From Betaproteobacteria bacterium (GTDB lineage Bacteria > Pseudomonadota > Gammaproteobacteria > Burkholderiales > Burkholderiaceae_C), in NCBI GenBank assembly GCA_947453725.1, contig CANGHH010000011.1:88820-152819 (forward strand): a stretch of DNA of 64,000 bases. The letters run 5' to 3'. The notes under the pieces were generated by a model. That model ran no database searches. It was not told the origin of the DNA and saw nothing but the letters and a program-made list of their open reading frames with translations. Shown here one piece after another: positions 20,827 through 29,344 of this stretch. Position 1 is the first letter of the stretch. Every line of letters starts with the position of its first letter. The translations under genes and the position numbers were made by a program.

Positions 20827-23517
20827 CTAGCGGTACTGGATCACGTAGCTCACTTGCACCGTGTGGATGCGGCCAGTCGGCGCCTGCTCGAAGGTCGGCA
20901 GGTTCACCGCCAGACCGCCGGGCTGCATGCCCTCGTAGCCCCAATCGCTGCTGCTCAGGCGGCGCAGGCCGTAGCCCAGGCGCACGGCCGATTCCGGGCT
21001 GAGGTGCAGCAGGCCGCTGAGCTGCAGGTCCAGCGAGCGCACGACGTTGGTCGGCAGCGGCGTGGCGTTGTAGTAGTAGGCGGCCGTGTCCTTGGTGGCC
21101 GCGCCGACGATGCCCGCATAGGGGTTGTTGGCGTACAAGCCACCGCTGACGACGTTGTCGCTGCGCGCCTCGCCGTAGACCAGCCGGGCCGACAGGTCGA
21201 GCTGGCCCTTGAAGAGTTCGCGACGCGCCAGGCTCAGTCCCAGCGTCTGGTTGCGTTCACGAGAGTGGCTGATCCAGTTCAGGCAGGGGTCGGTCTTGAA
21301 GCTGGCGTTGCGGGCGGCGATGGTGGTGGTGCAGGCGCCGTCGCCGGCGATCAGCGTGGCCCCGTTGACGTTGACGGCGGCCGAGTTCACGCCCGTGTTC
21401 ACCGAGTACTGGTGCAGCTGCGAGCGCTGCTGGTCAGCGGTGCCGAAGGCCGACCATTCCAGCGTCGGCGTGGCGTAGGAGACTTCCAGGTTCACGGCCG
21501 TGGTGTCGGCGAACGTCAGGCCGTTGCGGCTGTGGTCGTAGCGGTCTTCGCTGTGCACCAGGCCGGCCTGCAGCGCAAGTGCTTCGGTGGCCTGCCACTG
21601 CAGCCGGCCGCGGGCCTGGTTGCGCAGGCGGTCGGCCTGGTCATAGCGGCGCAGGCCGTCGGCTTCGACGATGCGGTTGCGGTTGCCGTACAGGGCCTGC
21701 GCCAGCACGTTGTTCAGCGGGAAGTACAGGGCTTCAGCGCTGCCTGCGGTGGCCGCCGGCAGCAGGCCCGTGCTGCGGCCGTAGCCGTCCAGGCCGAGCT
21801 GCAACATCGTGCCGTAGGCCGTGGTGCCGGCGAGGATTCCCGTCGCGCTGCTGGGTGACTGGTTGGCCATCGGCACACGGGCCAGGAAGGCGTTCTGGTT
21901 GTAGTCGCCGCGGCGCTGCGCGCCCACCAGGCCGAATGACGCCGTCACGTCTTCGCCCCAGCCGCCGCGCCAGTCGGCGTGCAGCGTCTGCTCCTGGTTC
22001 TTGGCGCTGTCGGCGCAGGAGATCCAGCTGCCCTTGCAGTAACGCGCCGTGTCGGCGACGGCCCAGCCGGCCAGCAGGTGCTGGCCGCGGCCCAGCGTGT
22101 AGTCGGCATCGACCTGCGCCTGCGTGCTGCGCTTGCTGTAGGGCGTGTTGGCGTTGATGTTGACGTTGCTGCCCAGGCCGGCCGGGTTGCCGTAGAGGCC
22201 CGAGAACACCGACAGCGCCGCCGCCGGGGCGGTGTTGTTGTCGTAGTAAACGTAGTTGTTGACCGGCGTCTGGTTCTCGCGCAGGTCGTACTTCAGGCCG
22301 GCGCTCAGGCTCAGATTCCTGATGTGGCGGCTGACCAGCTTCAGGCCCGCCGAGTCGTTGACGACCACCGCGTTGGCGGACGTCGACGGCAAGGTGTAGC
22401 CGGCGGCCATCGTGCCGACCGAGCTGGCGTCGGTGCTGTAGGCCTCGTTTTGCCAGGTCGTGGCGTGCGAGGCGTGGGCGATCAGTTGCGACCGTGGATC
22501 CAGCTGGTAATTGGCCGCGGCGCGCAGCTTGCGGAACAGGTTGCTCGGCGCGCCGCTGCTGGTGGTGGCCTGCACCGGCGTGGCGGTGCCGGCCAGCGAC
22601 CAGACGTTCCACGCCACCGTCTGCACATGGTTGGTGAACAGCGACAGGTCATAGCCCAGTTGCACGTGCAGCGCGTCGCCGTTGTATTGCAGGCCGAGCT
22701 GCAGCTTCTCGTCGTCCTGGTTGACCGGGAAAGGCAGCGGCGTGCTGGTCTCCACCGGCGCGTCGGCGTGCGCGGTGTGGGCCTTGACGCCGGACTGGTG
22801 TTCGCTGGACAGCGCCACCGTGGTCGCCCAGCGCGCGTCGATCTGCTGCTCCCAGGCCATGCTGAAGCGCGTGCGCTGGGTGGTCAGCGGCACCACATTG
22901 AAGGCCGGCAGATCGGCCGCTTGCAGGGCCGCCGACTGCGTCAGCATGGCCGCCGTCGGCGCCGTCGACACGCCCGAGACCAGCGCGTTGGCGCTGCTGA
23001 CCGCCGGCGACAGGCCGCGGGCGTTCAGCGATGTGGTGCTCAGGCGCGGCAGCACCGGGACCAGCCAGGTCGAGGGCAGCGTCAGCAGCGTGCCCCCCGC
23101 GCCGAGGTAGGGCGTGCGGAAGCTGTTGGAAGCCTGGTGCAGCAGTTCGTCGTAGCCCAGCTTGATGCGGTAGCGGCCTTGTTCGCCGTTCTCGGCGATC
23201 AGCGAGCGCGAGTCCGTCCCCAGGCCGGTGCCCGTCACGCTCCAGCGCTTGACGTCGCCGCTGTCGTAGCTGCTGCCGCCGCGCAACTCGAAGTTGCCGA
23301 TCAGCGAGGTGCCGCCGGCCTTCAGGCCGTTCCATTCGTTGAGTTTGGCGTTGGCGGTGTTGGCTCGGGACAGGCCGACCTCGACCGTGTTTTCGGGTTT
23401 GGTCAGACGCAGCAGTTCGGCGTCGCTGTCGGCGTGGGCCAGGCCGGTCAGGGCCAGGCCGGCGTGCATGGCGATGACCGTGGCGCACAGGCGGAAGCAG
23501 GGGGTGGGGCGTTGCAT
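20827..23517 (-). CDS. mtrB: MtrB/PioB-type outer-membrane porin of an electron conduit
   Basis: An 896-residue predicted outer-membrane beta-barrel of the MtrB/PioB decaheme-associated family. A signal peptide (residues 1-29, cut near AHADS) is followed by TKPENTVEVGLSRANTANAKLNEW and many alternating Tyr/Trp/Leu strands, ending in VQVSYVIQYR, a typical barrel end. In known systems this barrel sheathes the decaheme cytochrome so that electrons cross the outer membrane. Two Cys pairs (YCKGSWISC, and CTTT...CLNW) lie in predicted loops. It is 30 bases downstream of the decaheme gene and is the last gene of its operon. No outer-surface cytochrome (MtrC/OmcA) gene is present, as in MtoAB or PioAB of iron oxidisers. 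Confidence 0.9.
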   Translation of the reverse strand: MQRPTPCFRLCATVIAMHAGLALTGLAHADSDAELLRLTKPENTVEVGLSRANTANAKLNEWNGLKAGGTSLIGNFELRGGSSYDSGDVKRWSVTGTGLGTDSRSLIAENGEQGRYRIKLGYDELLHQASNSFRTPYLGAGGTLLTLPSTWLVPVLPRLSTTSLNARGLSPAVSSANALVSGVSTAPTAAMLTQSAALQAADLPAFNVVPLTTQRTRFSMAWEQQIDARWATTVALSSEHQSGVKAHTAHADAPVETSTPLPFPVNQDDEKLQLGLQYNGDALHVQLGYDLSLFTNHVQTVAWNVWSLAGTATPVQATTSSGAPSNLFRKLRAAANYQLDPRSQLIAHASHATTWQNEAYSTDASSVGTMAAGYTLPSTSANAVVVNDSAGLKLVSRHIRNLSLSAGLKYDLRENQTPVNNYVYYDNNTAPAAALSVFSGLYGNPAGLGSNVNINANTPYSKRSTQAQVDADYTLGRGQHLLAGWAVADTARYCKGSWISCADSAKNQEQTLHADWRGGWGEDVTASFGLVGAQRRGDYNQNAFLARVPMANQSPSSATGILAGTTAYGTMLQLGLDGYGRSTGLLPAATAGSAEALYFPLNNVLAQALYGNRNRIVEADGLRRYDQADRLRNQARGRLQWQATEALALQAGLVHSEDRYDHSRNGLTFADTTAVNLEVSYATPTLEWSAFGTADQQRSQLHQYSVNTGVNSAAVNVNGATLIAGDGACTTTIAARNASFKTDPCLNWISHSRERNQTLGLSLARRELFKGQLDLSARLVYGEARSDNVVSGGLYANNPYAGIVGAATKDTAAYYYNATPLPTNVVRSLDLQLSGLLHLSPESAVRLGYGLRRLSSSDWGYEGMQPGGLAVNLPTFEQAPTGRIHTVQVSYVIQYR

Positions 23518-23547
23518 GATGGTTCCAGGCTTGGGGGCGTTTCAGGC

Positions 23548-24528
23548 TCAGCGCAGCAGCTTGGCGCCGGCCGGGTGGTTGGACCCGTGGGTCTGGCTGT
23601 GGCAGTTCTGGCAGCCGCGGGCTGTCAGCTGGGCGCGTCCGGCGGCACTGCCCAGCGGCAAGGTGCCGTTGGCGGTCGTGATGGCGCCGGACTGCAGGTG
23701 GGCGCCGCTCTGCACCTGGCCGGCGTGGTCGCCGGTGTGGCAGCTCTGGCACAGGAAGGGCGCACGCGCCTTCAGCAGCGGCGTGATGTTCGAACCGTGG
23801 GGCGTGTGGCAGTTCGTGCAGTTGTCGGCGACCGGTGCGTGTTCCCACAGGAAGGGGCCGCGCTTGTCGGCGTGGCACGAGGCGCAGGTCTCGTTGACCG
23901 AGCCGGTCTTCATCAGCGAAGGGCCGGTCGAGCCGTGCGGGTTGTGGCAGTCGGAACAGACCATCTTGCCGGCAGCCAGCGGGTGGCTGGACAGGCGGTG
24001 GCTCTGGGCGCGCTCGGACTTGTGGCAGGCGTAGCAGGTCTCGGCCTGGGTGGCGCGCGTCACCGCGCGGTCCTTCGGGACGTGCACCGAATGGCAGTTC
24101 GAGCAGCCGACGCCGGCGTTGTCGTGCGCGCTGGTCTGCCAGTGGCTGCGCTGGCCGTTCTTGTGGCAGGTCAGGCAGGTGGACACCTGCTCCTGCGGCG
24201 TGGCGGCGTCGCTGCGGCTGAAGGACACCTCGACCGGCGGCCGCACCTCGTCGTTGTTGTCATTGCGGATGTGCTTCAGGCTGGCGCCGTGGCAGGACTG
24301 GCAGCCCGGCGTGCGCGTGTCGGCCTTGACGCCGTGGCGTGTCTGGTAGATCGACAGCACGGGCTTGGCCTCGCCCTGGTCGTGGCAGCGCGTGCAGGCG
24401 GCATCACCGGCCAGGCTGCGGTCCGCGGCTGGGGTGGGGGCTGCCGGTGCGGCGGCATGGGCGGGGAGGCCCAGCAGGCAGGCTGCCAGCAGGGCGCCGG
24501 CCGACAGCAGGCGTCGAATGGTGTTCAT
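23548..24528 (-). CDS. mtrA: periplasmic decaheme cytochrome c (MtrA/DmsE family)
   Basis: A 326-residue exported cytochrome starting MNTIRRLLSAG, with signal peptide ending near AHAAA. Ten CXXCH heme sites can be counted: CTRCH, CQSCH, CLTCH, CSNCH, CYACH, CSDCH, CASCH, CTNCH, CQSCH and CQNCH, the exact number of MtrA, MtoA, PioA and DmsE. There is no long N-terminal extension of the PioA kind. It would sit inside the MtrB barrel encoded just downstream and relay electrons between the periplasm and the cell surface. Direction (metal oxidation or reduction) cannot be read from sequence. Confidence 0.94.
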   Translation of the reverse strand: MNTIRRLLSAGALLAACLLGLPAHAAAPAAPTPAADRSLAGDAACTRCHDQGEAKPVLSIYQTRHGVKADTRTPGCQSCHGASLKHIRNDNNDEVRPPVEVSFSRSDAATPQEQVSTCLTCHKNGQRSHWQTSAHDNAGVGCSNCHSVHVPKDRAVTRATQAETCYACHKSERAQSHRLSSHPLAAGKMVCSDCHNPHGSTGPSLMKTGSVNETCASCHADKRGPFLWEHAPVADNCTNCHTPHGSNITPLLKARAPFLCQSCHTGDHAGQVQSGAHLQSGAITTANGTLPLGSAAGRAQLTARGCQNCHSQTHGSNHPAGAKLLR

Positions 24529-24606
24529 CGGGTATTCCGTCGATGCGTGGGGGTGGGGGCTGGCGCGTCGGCCCTTGGTGGGGTCGCGCGCCGGAAGGGC
24601 AGGGCC

Positions 24607-24975
24607 TTACTTGGTGCCGCCGGGCTGCGACAGGATCCAGCCCACGAGGTTCTTCACCTCGGCGGTGTCCTCGGCCTTCAGCTTCTTGTGGCGCTCCTGG
24701 TGGCCGTCCGGAAACTTGACCATGTCGCCGGCCGTCACGTGGTGGGTGACCTTGGCTTCGGCCTCGGGGTCGCCGCGGTACTTGGCGGCGGTATCGCGGT
24801 AGGCCGGGCCGTCCTTCTTGCGGTCGACGGCATGGCACTTGGTGCACTTGTTGTCCTTGGTCACTTTTTCGGCCGCCTCGGCATCGACGGCGTGGGCCGA
24901 GGCGCAGGGCAGGGCCAGGGCGGCCAGCAGCGTGAGCAGGCTGGTCAGGGGGGGGCGGTTCAAGGGGGACTTCAT
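24607..24975 (-). CDS. small monoheme cytochrome c, periplasmic
   Basis: A 122-residue exported cytochrome starting MKSPLNRPPL at 24975, with a GAGGAAC ribosome binding site. Signal peptide about residues 1-29, one heme site CTKCH at 44-48, and AGDMVKFPDG near residues 84-93 offering a possible Met ligand. The C-terminal helix NLVGWILSQ is typical of class I cytochromes. A longer frame reaching 25098 was rejected. As first gene of the cytochrome-porin operon it is a good candidate periplasmic partner of the decaheme protein. The promoter region holds a TTAA direct repeat about 100 bases upstream. Confidence 0.88.
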   Translation of the reverse strand: MKSPLNRPPLTSLLTLLAALALPCASAHAVDAEAAEKVTKDNKCTKCHAVDRKKDGPAYRDTAAKYRGDPEAEAKVTHHVTAGDMVKFPDGHQERHKKLKAEDTAEVKNLVGWILSQPGGTK

Positions 24976-25073
24976 GACCAGGTTCCTCGGGGTTGCTGCG
25001 GCCTTGAGGCCGGCGAAAACAATGGGTGGCAAAAGGGTGGAATTGCGCTGACCCTGAATTTCACCGACCAGCA

Positions 25074-25088
25074 TTAAAAGAGCATTAA
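25074..25088. promoter_or_regulatory. TTAA direct repeat, site A (upstream of the cytochrome c operon)
   Basis: TTAA at 25074-25077 and 25085-25088, exactly 11 bases apart. Read on the minus strand, towards the cytochrome operon, it is TTAATGCTCTT followed by TTAATGC. A GAAATT at 25062-25057 stands where sites C and D have their -10-like box. The site is about 100 bases before the cytochrome c start. Confidence 0.5.
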
Positions 25089-25485
25089 TTTTCGGCAAAC
25101 TCCTGTGAATTCTTTGTGAATCAACGCGAGCCCCGTCGGGCAGTTCTCGTGCGCCTCAAAGTGGTGCTATTTGTGCCATTTTGGTGAATATCCTTGGGTC
25201 GGGCATCCGATCGACAAGGATTTGACAAAGCAGTCGATCACGGGCTGCGGCTGAAGCGGCCGGTCGCGCCTTGAATCTCGGCCGTGATGCCGGAGTCCGG
25301 GCGCGACTGCGCTGTCGGACTGTGCTTCGGAACAGGCAGGCTGTGCATCCGCCCAACGGTGGCGTTCGCCGCAGGGAAGCTCCATGTCGACCTCGGACGC
25401 GTGCCGCCTGTTCCGGGACAGGATCCTCGGCGTGTTCGAGCAGGGACGGCCTACAAAAGACTACGCGGTCATGGCATTCCAGAAA

Positions 25486-25500
25486 TTAATTCTGGTTTAA
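25486..25500. promoter_or_regulatory. TTAA direct repeat, site B (mid-intergenic)
   Basis: TTAA at 25486-25489 and 25497-25500, again 11 bases apart, overlapping an inverted repeat CCAGAA-N5-TTCTGG. It has no gene at a typical distance in either direction. It may be an upstream activator site or the remains of an older promoter copy. Confidence 0.4.
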
Positions 25501-25623
25501 GGAAGTTCCGTTTGAATCGGCCCGCGGATCGACAAGCCATCAGCAACCCGGGGTCATGCGCCGGCTTTGGACCCCCCGGATCGCGGGGGTTCGGTGCCGA
25601 TAGCGGTGCCCAGGGTTCGAAAT

Positions 25624-25655
25624 TTAAGCGCGGCTTAATTTTGGGCCACGATAGT
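25624..25655 (+). promoter_or_regulatory. TTAA direct repeat with -10-like box, site C (cytochrome b561 promoter)
   Basis: TTAA at 25624-25627 and 25635-25638 (11-base period), then GATAGT at 25650-25655, then 25 bases to the b561 ATG. The repeat would overlap the -35 region, as expected for an activator of the OmpR type. Site D has the same layout in front of the miniprotein gene. Confidence 0.6.
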
Positions 25656-25680
25656 TGTCCCCATTCGACAAGGAATGGAA

Positions 25681-26352
25681 ATGAACACACAAGCTTTGAA
25701 CGCGATCAAAATCCCTGCGGCGCCGCTCGTTGCGGCCGTGGCTCAAGGGGCCCGCCATTCTTATTGGAGTATGGCCGCGCATTGGTCCTCGGCTGCCGCC
25801 GTGCTGCTGGCTGCCGGCTCGGCATTGGGTCGCGAGTGGGTCGAAGACAGCGTCATCCGGGCGCAGCTGATGACCGTGCACCAGCAGGCCGGCCTCTTCG
25901 TGCTGCTGGCGCTGGCCTGGCGCCTGGGGGTCCGCTTCAGCAAGGGCCTGCAGGACCATGCCGGACCGATGCATCCGCTGATGCGCTGGATGGCGCACCT
26001 GGCCCATCTGGCGCTCTACGCGCAGCTCCTGCTGCTGCCGCTGCTGGGCCTGGCGGTCTGCAGCGCCAGCGCGATGCACGTCAGCTTCTTCGGCCTCTTC
26101 CAGTTGCCGTCGGTGATCCAGGACGACCCCGACCTGGCCGCGACGCTGGCCGATGGCCATGTCTGGGCGGCCTGGGTGATGCTGGCGCTGGTGGCGGCGC
26201 ATCTGGCGGCCGCGCTGTGGCACCACCTGATCCGGCGCGACAACGTGCTGGCCGCGATGCTGCCCTGGGTGCAGCGCCGTCCGCCGAAGGCCCACGCGGC
26301 GACCGACGCCGGCCCGGAAGCCGGTCAGCGCTCGCTGCAAGGCGGTGATTGA
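25681..26352 (+). CDS. cytochrome b561 family membrane protein
   Basis: A 223-residue membrane diheme protein of the bacterial b561 (CybB-like) family. Helix 1 contains YWSMAAHWSS with His34; further helices carry His67 (VHQQAG), the AHLAHLALYAQ stretch, and the pair His160/His174 spaced 14 residues as in CybB. Such proteins exchange electrons between quinone and periplasmic acceptors. The start at 25681 was chosen over 25675 because the AAGGA ribosome binding site is then correctly spaced. It faces away from the cytochrome c operon and precedes the histidine kinase by 55 bases. It may supply or accept electrons for the decaheme conduit (inferred). The tail GQRSLQGGD recurs in the miniprotein at 29345. 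Confidence 0.9.
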   Translation: MNTQALNAIKIPAAPLVAAVAQGARHSYWSMAAHWSSAAAVLLAAGSALGREWVEDSVIRAQLMTVHQQAGLFVLLALAWRLGVRFSKGLQDHAGPMHPLMRWMAHLAHLALYAQLLLLPLLGLAVCSASAMHVSFFGLFQLPSVIQDDPDLAATLADGHVWAAWVMLALVAAHLAAALWHHLIRRDNVLAAMLPWVQRRPPKAHAATDAGPEAGQRSLQGGD

Positions 26353-26407
26353 TCCCTGTCGCCTGGATGAATGACCTGAAGCGCAGCGGTCGAGGCTTGC
26401 CGTTCAC

Positions 26408-28339
26408 GTGAAGGCGCTGGCTCGCTGCGCGGGGTGGTGCGGCGCGCGGCAGGTCGGCTGGTTGCTGCTGGCCCTGGCCGCCGCGCTGTGTGCGCCCGCC
26501 TGCCGGGCGGCGGCCAGTTCCATCGTCGAGCAGGCCTATGTGCTCGACCCGTCCGGGCGCATGAGCCTGGACGAGGCACGGCAACAGCCGCAGCAGGTCT
26601 ACAACGGGACCCTGCTGCGCGGACTCGATGACTCGGTGGTCTGGGTACGCTGGCGACTGGCGCCGGCGGCGGTGTCCGCGCGCCTGGTGGTGATGCCCTT
26701 CCGCAGCCGGGGCATGGCGCTGTACGACCCCTTGCAGCGCGATGCCGAGGGCCAGTGGGCCCGGCTCGACGCACCGGCCGCGGAGGCGCCGTTCGTCGGG
26801 CAGGTGTGGGTGCTGCCGCCAGCGGTCGAAGCCCGTGACCTGTGGCTGCGGCTGGACCCCGACGGGCCGCTGTACCTGAAGGCCAAGCTGCTGTCGGCTG
26901 ACGGCGCCGAGGCGCGCGAACTCTTTGGCCGCATCTTCATGGGCCAGATCATCGGCGCCGAGTTCATGGCGGTGCTGTTGGGCGTGCTGGCCTGGGTGGT
27001 GGACAGATCGGGCATCGGCCGGGCCCTGTTCATCAAGCAGCTGGCCAACCTGAGCGTCGGGCTGATCCATGACTTCTTGACCCTCGCGCCCGAACTGCGC
27101 GGGCACACGGCCTTGGCCGGCATCACGCTGGAACCCGCCCTCGTCGACGTGTTGCGGCTGCTGAACCTGGCGGTGACGCTGTGGTTCTTCGTCAAGGTGC
27201 TGGTGCAGTTGCGCGCTGCCCGCTGGCTGCTGCGCCTGGCCTGGGTTCCCGCGGCCGGGGTGGTCTTGAGCTCGCTGCTGCTGCTGGCCGGGCAGCTGGT
27301 GGCGTTTCGGCTGTTTTACGTCGGCCTGGTGCTGCTGGTGACGTTGGGGCTGTTGTTCAGCGGCCTGGCCCGCCAGCGCGAGCCGCAGGCGTCCGCCTCA
27401 CGCCTGCACGCGGCCCGCGAGTTGGCCGGGCGCCTGGGCTTCGGGGTGGTGATGGCGGCGGCCTGGGTGGCGTCGTTTCCGGCCGGTGTCCATCAGACCC
27501 AGGACCTGACTTACGCACAGATGGCGGCGCCGGTGGGCATGTTGATGGCGGTCGGCGTGGTCTTCCTGGTGGCCTTGCGCAGCCTGCGTGACGACCGCCA
27601 GCGCCTGCTCGACGATCAGCGGCGGGCCGAGCTGGCCGCGCAGGCCCTGGTCTTCGAGCGCGGCGAGCGAGTGCGCCAGCAGGAGTTCATGACCATGCTG
27701 ACGCACGAGCTGAAGGCGCCGCTGTCGACGCTGGGGCTGGTGATCGGCTCGCCACTGGCCAACGACAGCATGCGCCGCCATGCCTTGCTGGCATTGGCGT
27801 CGATGCGCCAGGTGATCGACCACTGCGCCCAGTCGGCCGACATCGACGACGCCAGCCCGCCGCTGCAGCGCCAGGCCTGCGTGCTGGCCACCGAGCTGGA
27901 GCTGCGCTGCGCCGCCCAGGCTGGGCAGAGCCGCATCCGCTGGGCGCCGGCCGAGGCCTTGCCGCCGGTGCTGGCCGACCCGCGCCTGCTGGCGGTGATC
28001 TTCAACAACCTGCTCGACAACGCGCAGAAGTACGCGCCGGCCGATGCGGCCATCGACATCACGCTGGTGCGCCAGCCCACGCCCGAAGGCGCGGTGCAGC
28101 GGGTCAGCGTCAGCAACCCGGTGCAGGACGGCCCGCTGCCCGACGCCGCGCGGCTGTTCCAGAAGTACTACCGCGGCGAGGCGGGGCAGCGCCTCAGCGG
28201 CTCGGGCCTGGGTCTGCACCTCTCGCGCCTGCTGGCGCGCCGCCAGGGCGGCGATCTGCTCTACCAGGCCCAGGGCAGCACGGTCACCTTCACCCTGGTG
28301 CTGCCGGAACCGCCGGCCGCAGCCGGTTTGCCGCTGTAG
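26408..28339 (+). CDS. 7TM sensor histidine kinase (DISM type)
   Basis: A 643-residue kinase with a GTG start. Signal peptide (about 1-36), periplasmic sensor of about 140 residues resembling the 7TMR-DISM extracellular domain, then about seven helices (roughly 175-400), a coiled coil, and the kinase core. The H-box is MLTHELKAPLSTL with His433, the N-box is FNNLLDNAQKYAP (about 533-545) and the last glycine box is GSGLGLHLSR. The first glycine box (DxGxG) is missing; SNPVQDGPLPD stands there instead. It is followed by its regulator. These sit between b561 and the miniprotein, so they are the likely controllers of the locus. The ligand is unknown. Confidence 0.9.
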   Translation: MKALARCAGWCGARQVGWLLLALAAALCAPACRAAASSIVEQAYVLDPSGRMSLDEARQQPQQVYNGTLLRGLDDSVVWVRWRLAPAAVSARLVVMPFRSRGMALYDPLQRDAEGQWARLDAPAAEAPFVGQVWVLPPAVEARDLWLRLDPDGPLYLKAKLLSADGAEARELFGRIFMGQIIGAEFMAVLLGVLAWVVDRSGIGRALFIKQLANLSVGLIHDFLTLAPELRGHTALAGITLEPALVDVLRLLNLAVTLWFFVKVLVQLRAARWLLRLAWVPAAGVVLSSLLLLAGQLVAFRLFYVGLVLLVTLGLLFSGLARQREPQASASRLHAARELAGRLGFGVVMAAAWVASFPAGVHQTQDLTYAQMAAPVGMLMAVGVVFLVALRSLRDDRQRLLDDQRRAELAAQALVFERGERVRQQEFMTMLTHELKAPLSTLGLVIGSPLANDSMRRHALLALASMRQVIDHCAQSADIDDASPPLQRQACVLATELELRCAAQAGQSRIRWAPAEALPPVLADPRLLAVIFNNLLDNAQKYAPADAAIDITLVRQPTPEGAVQRVSVSNPVQDGPLPDAARLFQKYYRGEAGQRLSGSGLGLHLSRLLARRQGGDLLYQAQGSTVTFTLVLPEPPAAAGLPL

Positions 28340-28415
28340 GCTTTTGTAGCTTGGCCGAATACGCCTTGCGCCACCTTAGAGTCCCGCGTCCAGCGCTTCC
28401 CGAGTCAGGTTTCCC

Positions 28416-29132
28416 TTGCCATCCCGCTTGTGCATCACCGTTGTCGAGGACAACGAGAGCCTGTGTGCCGTCACCGTGGAGCTGTTGCGCCAGCAGGGCC
28501 ACCGGGTGGTGGGCGTCCACAGTGCCGAGGCCCTGAGCGACGAGGACGCGCCCGGCCTGATCGACGTGCTGCTGGTCGACCTGAACCTGCCGGGCGAGGA
28601 CGGCTTCAGCCTGGTGCGGCGCTACCGGGCGGCCTATCCCGGGTTGTCGGTGATCGTGATCAGCTCGCGCGACCGCATCGAAGACCGGCTGGCCTGCTAC
28701 CAGGCGGGCGCCGACGCCTTCATCGCCAAGCCCACCCACCCGGACGAGTTGCTGGCCCTGATCCAGGCCCAGGCCCGGCGGCGCAGCAGCGCCACCGCGC
28801 AGGAGGCGCGGACCGACCCGGTCGCGGCGGTGCCCACCGCCACGCTCGACCTGCGCCGCCTGCGGGTCGGCGGGCCCGGCGGCGAGGCGGCCATCACCGA
28901 CGCGGCCGCGTGCCTGCTGGCGGCACTGGCGCTGGCGCCGGGCCAGCGCCTGGAGAGCTGGCAGCTGATCGAGGCCCTGAAGGAGGACGTCGAGCACTAC
29001 ACGACGGCGGCGCTGGGCGTGCGGGTGGTGCGGCTGCGCCAGTTGCTGCGATCGGTCGGCTTCGAGGGCGCGACCTTGCGCGCCACGCGACTCGAGGGTT
29101 ACCAGCTCTGCGTGCCGACCGTGGTGGTCTGA
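28416..29132 (+). CDS. OmpR-type response regulator
   Basis: A 238-residue regulator with a TTG start and AGGT ribosome binding site. The receiver has the acidic pair Glu11-Asp12, phospho-acceptor Asp55 in LLVDLNLPGEDG and Lys105 in FIAKPTHP. The C-terminal 95 residues form a winged-helix domain (ITDAAACLLAALAL, TTAALGVRVVRLRQLL, ATRLEGYQL). It is paired with the kinase just upstream. OmpR-type dimers bind direct repeats 10-11 bases apart, which matches the four TTAA repeats in this locus; it is the best candidate to bind them. Confidence 0.9.
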   Translation: MPSRLCITVVEDNESLCAVTVELLRQQGHRVVGVHSAEALSDEDAPGLIDVLLVDLNLPGEDGFSLVRRYRAAYPGLSVIVISSRDRIEDRLACYQAGADAFIAKPTHPDELLALIQAQARRRSSATAQEARTDPVAAVPTATLDLRRLRVGGPGGEAAITDAAACLLAALALAPGQRLESWQLIEALKEDVEHYTTAALGVRVVRLRQLLRSVGFEGATLRATRLEGYQLCVPTVVV

Positions 29133-29288
29133 GCCTCGAAGCCCGTCTGCAAGAACCTGCAGGGCCCCGCGTGCACAGCCCAGCGCTGCCCGACGACCCG
29201 AAATTCAAGCCGTTGACCCGGCGCTGGCGGGATCCGGCATCCACCCAATGGATGAGCCACGGCCCCATCGGCGCGATGAGGGCACAAC

Positions 29289-29320
29289 TTAAGGCGCTTT
29301 TAATTCAGAGATGCCATAGT
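29289..29320 (+). promoter_or_regulatory. TTAA direct repeat with -10-like box, site D (miniprotein promoter)
   Basis: TTAA at 29289-29292 and 29300-29303 (11-base period), TTAATT followed 9 bases later by CATAGT at 29315-29320, then 24 bases to the ATG at 29345. The order and spacing match site C to within one base, although the intervening bases differ. Confidence 0.6.
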
Positions 29321-29344
29321 CGACCGCAGACAGCAAGAGCAAGC

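Larger units (their letters stand above)
24976..25680. other. 705-base divergent intergenic region of the redox locus
   Basis: No convincing gene is present; open frames here lack ribosome binding sites and family features. The region is markedly richer in A and T than its surroundings near 25073-25125, 25481-25505 and 25620-25680. It holds three of the four TTAA-N7-TTAA direct repeats described separately, a TGTGAAT pair at 25104-25121 with the same 11-base period, and three copies of TCGACAAG (25211, about 25538, 25663). It separates the leftward cytochrome-porin operon from the rightward b561 and two-component genes. Confidence 0.7.

Noticed and set aside
23530..23540. GCTTGGGGGC near the start of the mtrB gene as a third copy of the extragenic repeat
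   Set aside because: Only the terminal block is present; none of the other shared blocks are found.
21979..25077. A 1032-codon open frame antisense to the mtr genes
   Set aside because: Gly/Val/Arg-rich shadow of the decaheme and porin genes; no signal, no ribosome binding site.
25284..25680. Open frames inside the 24976-25680 gap as possible genes
   Set aside because: No ribosome binding sites, no conserved look, and they overlap regulatory-like AT-rich elements.
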